Part shown: one piece after another, positions 61,690-64,000 of the stretch
Position numbering within the stretch: position 1 is the stretch's first letter
Layout: each line of letters opens with the position of its first letter
DNA from: Dechloromonas sp.
Lineage (GTDB): Bacteria; Pseudomonadota; Gammaproteobacteria; Burkholderiales; Rhodocyclaceae
Reading direction: 5' to 3'
Assembly: GCA_028689015.1 (NCBI GenBank)
Contig: JAQTXC010000004.1
Location: 1-64,000, forward strand
DNA length: 64,000 bases
The notes under the pieces: model-generated
Seen by the model: the letters and a program-made list of their open reading frames with translations, nothing else
Told to the model about the DNA's origin: nothing
The model's database searches: none
Made by a program: the position numbers and the translations under genes

Positions 61690-62919
61690 GTGAGTGCTTT
61701 GAGCAAGCGGCTAACCCGCGTCTGCCACATTGGCCCTGTGCGATTGGGCGGGGATGCCCCCGTGATCGTCCAGTCGATGACCAATACCGATACCGCCGAT
61801 TATCTGGCCACTGCCATCCAGTGTGCCGAACTGGCGCGTGCCGGTTCCGAACTGGTGCGCATCACGGTCAACTCGCCGGAAGCCGCTGCTGCCGTGCCGA
61901 AGATCCGCGATCATCTGGCCAAGATGAACTGCAACGTGCCGCTGATCGGCGATTTCCACTACAACGGCCATCGCTTGCTGACGGATGAACCGGCCTGTGC
62001 CGAGGCGCTGGCCAAATACCGGATCAATCCCGGCAACGTCGGCTTCGGCAAGAAGAAGGACGAGCAGTTTGCGCAGATGGTCGAACTGGCGTGCAAATAT
62101 GACAAGCCAGTGCGCATCGGCGTCAATTGGGGTAGCCTCGACCAGGAATTGCTGGCGCGGATTATGGACGAAAACTCGCGTCGACCGCAGCCACTCGATG
62201 CCACCGAGATGATGCGTCATGCGATGGTCACCTCGGCGCTTGAGTCCGCCGCCAAGGCAGAGGAAGTCGGCTTGGCCGGCAACAGGATCATCCTGTCGTG
62301 CAAGGTGTCGAGCGTGCAGGATCTGATCGCCATTTACCGGGAACTGGCACGTCGTGCCGATTATGCTCTGCACCTCGGGTTGACCGAGGCCGGCATGGGT
62401 TCGAAGGGGATCGTGGCGTCGACCGCGGCGCTGTCGGTGCTGCTGCAGGAAGGCATCGGCGATACCATTCGTGTCTCGCTGACGCCGGCGCCCGGTGGTT
62501 CGCGCACCGAGGAAGTCATCGTCGCCCAGGAAATCCTGCAGACCATGGGCCTGCGCGCCTTTACCCCGATGGTCGCGGCCTGTCCCGGTTGTGGCCGGAC
62601 GACCAGCACCTTCTTCCAAGAACTGGCTGGTGAGGTGCAGGATTACGTCCGTGCCCGCATGCCCGAGTGGAAGCTGTATTACGACGGTGCCGAGAACATG
62701 ACGCTGGCCGTCATGGGCTGCATCGTTAACGGCCCGGGCGAGTCGAAGCACGCCAACATCGGCATCTCGCTGCCGGGCACCGGCGAAGCGCCCTCGGCAC
62801 CGGTCTACGAAGATGGGCAAAAGACCGTGACACTGAAGGGCGAGCACATCGCCAGCGAATTCAAGGACATCATCGAGCGCTACGTCCAGCGCACCTACAA
62901 GAAGAAACTGCAAGCATGA
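61690..62919 (+). CDS. ispG: 4-hydroxy-3-methylbut-2-en-1-yl diphosphate synthase
   Basis: [57 protein letters not shown] start. Confidence 0.97.
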   Translation: MSALSKRLTRVCHIGPVRLGGDAPVIVQSMTNTDTADYLATAIQCAELARAGSELVRITVNSPEAAAAVPKIRDHLAKMNCNVPLIGDFHYNGHRLLTDEPACAEALAKYRINPGNVGFGKKKDEQFAQMVELACKYDKPVRIGVNWGSLDQELLARIMDENSRRPQPLDATEMMRHAMVTSALESAAKAEEVGLAGNRIILSCKVSSVQDLIAIYRELARRADYALHLGLTEAGMGSKGIVASTAALSVLLQEGIGDTIRVSLTPAPGGSRTEEVIVAQEILQTMGLRAFTPMVAACPGCGRTTSTFFQELAGEVQDYVRARMPEWKLYYDGAENMTLAVMGCIVNGPGESKHANIGISLPGTGEAPSAPVYEDGQKTVTLKGEHIASEFKDIIERYVQRTYKKKLQA

Positions 62920-64000
62920 GTCAGACGCTCCAGTCCGTCCGCGGGATGAACGACATCCTGCCAGACGAAGCCGCTTTCTGGGAATTGTTCGAAGATAGCA
63001 TCCGTAGTTGGCTGAAAGCCTACGGTTATCGGCCGATCCGCATGCCCATCGTCGAGCCGACGCCCTTGTTCAAGCGGGCCATCGGTGAAGTGACCGACAT
63101 CGTCGAGAAGGAAATGTATTCCTTCGAGGACAGTCTGAACGGTGAGCAATTGACCCTGCGCCCCGAGGGGACCGCCGGTTGCGTGCGCGCCCTGATCCAG
63201 CACAATCTGGCCGCCCGTCAGACGCAGCGCCTCTATTACATCGGCCAGATGTTCCGCCACGAGCGGCCGCAAAAGGGGCGTTATCGGCAGTTTCACCAGG
63301 TGGGTGTCGAGGCTTTTGGTTTCGATGGTCCGGATGTCGATGCCGAAATGATCCTGATGGGGGCTCGCCTGTGGGACGATCTAGGCTTGGACGGGATCGC
63401 CCTGCAGATCAACAGCCTGGGGCAGCCTGCCGAGCGCGCCGAGCATCGCACTGCGCTGATCGCTTATCTGGAACAGCATATCGACCTGCTTGACGACGAC
63501 GCCAAGCGGCGCCTGCATACCAATCCGTTGCGCATCCTTGATACCAAGAATCCGGCCCTCCAGGCCCTGTGTGCGGCGGCACCGAAACTGATCGATTATC
63601 TGGGCGCCGAATCGCTCGCCCACTTCGAGGGCGTGCAGCAGATTCTGCGCGATGCCGGCATCCCGTTCACGGTCAACCCGCGCCTGGTGCGAGGTCTGGA
63701 TTATTACAACCTGACCGTTTTCGAGTGGGTCACCGACAAGTTGGGCGCGCAGGGCACGGTCTGTGCCGGCGGGCGCTATGACGGACTGGTCGAACAACTG
63801 GGTGGCAAGCCGACACCGGCCTGCGGTTTTGCCATGGGCGTCGAGCGCTTGATTGCGCTGATCAAGGATAGCGGCGGCGAACCGGCGGCACCGGTACCGG
63901 ATGTCTATCTTGTCCATCAGGGCGAGGCGGCGGCACGGCTGGCTTTCCGCGTCGCCGAGGGCTTGCGCGACCAGGGTATCGATGTGCTGCTGCACTGTGG
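62916..64000 (+). CDS. hisS: histidyl-tRNA synthetase (3' end cut by window edge)
   Basis: ATG at 62916 overlapping ispG stop; my reading [48 protein letters not shown]. Confidence 0.95.
   Translation, partial: MSQTLQSVRGMNDILPDEAAFWELFEDSIRSWLKAYGYRPIRMPIVEPTPLFKRAIGEVTDIVEKEMYSFEDSLNGEQLTLRPEGTAGCVRALIQHNLAARQTQRLYYIGQMFRHERPQKGRYRQFHQVGVEAFGFDGPDVDAEMILMGARLWDDLGLDGIALQINSLGQPAERAEHRTALIAYLEQHIDLLDDDAKRRLHTNPLRILDTKNPALQALCAAAPKLIDYLGAESLAHFEGVQQILRDAGIPFTVNPRLVRGLDYYNLTVFEWVTDKLGAQGTVCAGGRYDGLVEQLGGKPTPACGFAMGVERLIALIKDSGGEPAAPVPDVYLVHQGEAAARLAFRVAEGLRDQGIDVLLHC

Noticed and set aside
61711-62913. 400-aa minus-strand ORF
   Set aside because: Almost exactly antisense to ispG; mirror-frame artefact.
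1-64000. CRISPR arrays, IS elements, prophage, tRNA or rRNA genes
   Set aside because: No regularly spaced repeats, transposase/integrase motifs, tRNA cloverleaf or rRNA sequence recognised by eye; a tRNAscan/Infernal run would be needed to be certain.

Overview
The window looks like a contiguous piece of a GC-rich betaproteobacterial chromosome. Rhodocyclaceae-like is an inference from gene content and protein character; no search was run. It carries about 57 protein-coding genes and is cut at both ends (queG at the left, hisS at the right). Most of it is housekeeping: tsaE-amiC, ribF-ileS-lspA-fkpB-like-ispH, rpsT, argD-argF-argG, yajQ-like, a thiolase, rsgA, orn, rpmE, rho, trxA, ndk-rlmN-pilW-like-rodZ-like-ispG-hisS. 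There is also a dctSR-like two-component pair divergent from a dctPQM TRAP transporter, and a c-di-GMP/phosphorelay block (HD-GYP regulator plus two giant hybrid kinases, one with N-terminal CBS domains). The best candidate for a poorly understood system lies at about 21.1-36.1 kb. It contains two paralogous circularly permuted ATP-grasp + alpha-E modules (one split over two genes, one fused), two transglutaminase-fold proteins (one a 1121-aa DUF2126-type protein), and three FAD oxidoreductases, one overlapping the cluster by one base. The family is known from comparative genomics as a predicted amide/peptide ligase-peptidase system, but as far as I know its substrate is not established. I saw no rRNA, tRNA, CRISPR array, IS element or prophage. 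Smaller observations include a GCGGTyrAC-core motif just after four stop codons, a 10-bp inverted repeat at the start of the ATP-grasp cluster, an 11-bp perfect hairpin in the rho leader, and dyads in the dctS-dctP intergenic region.
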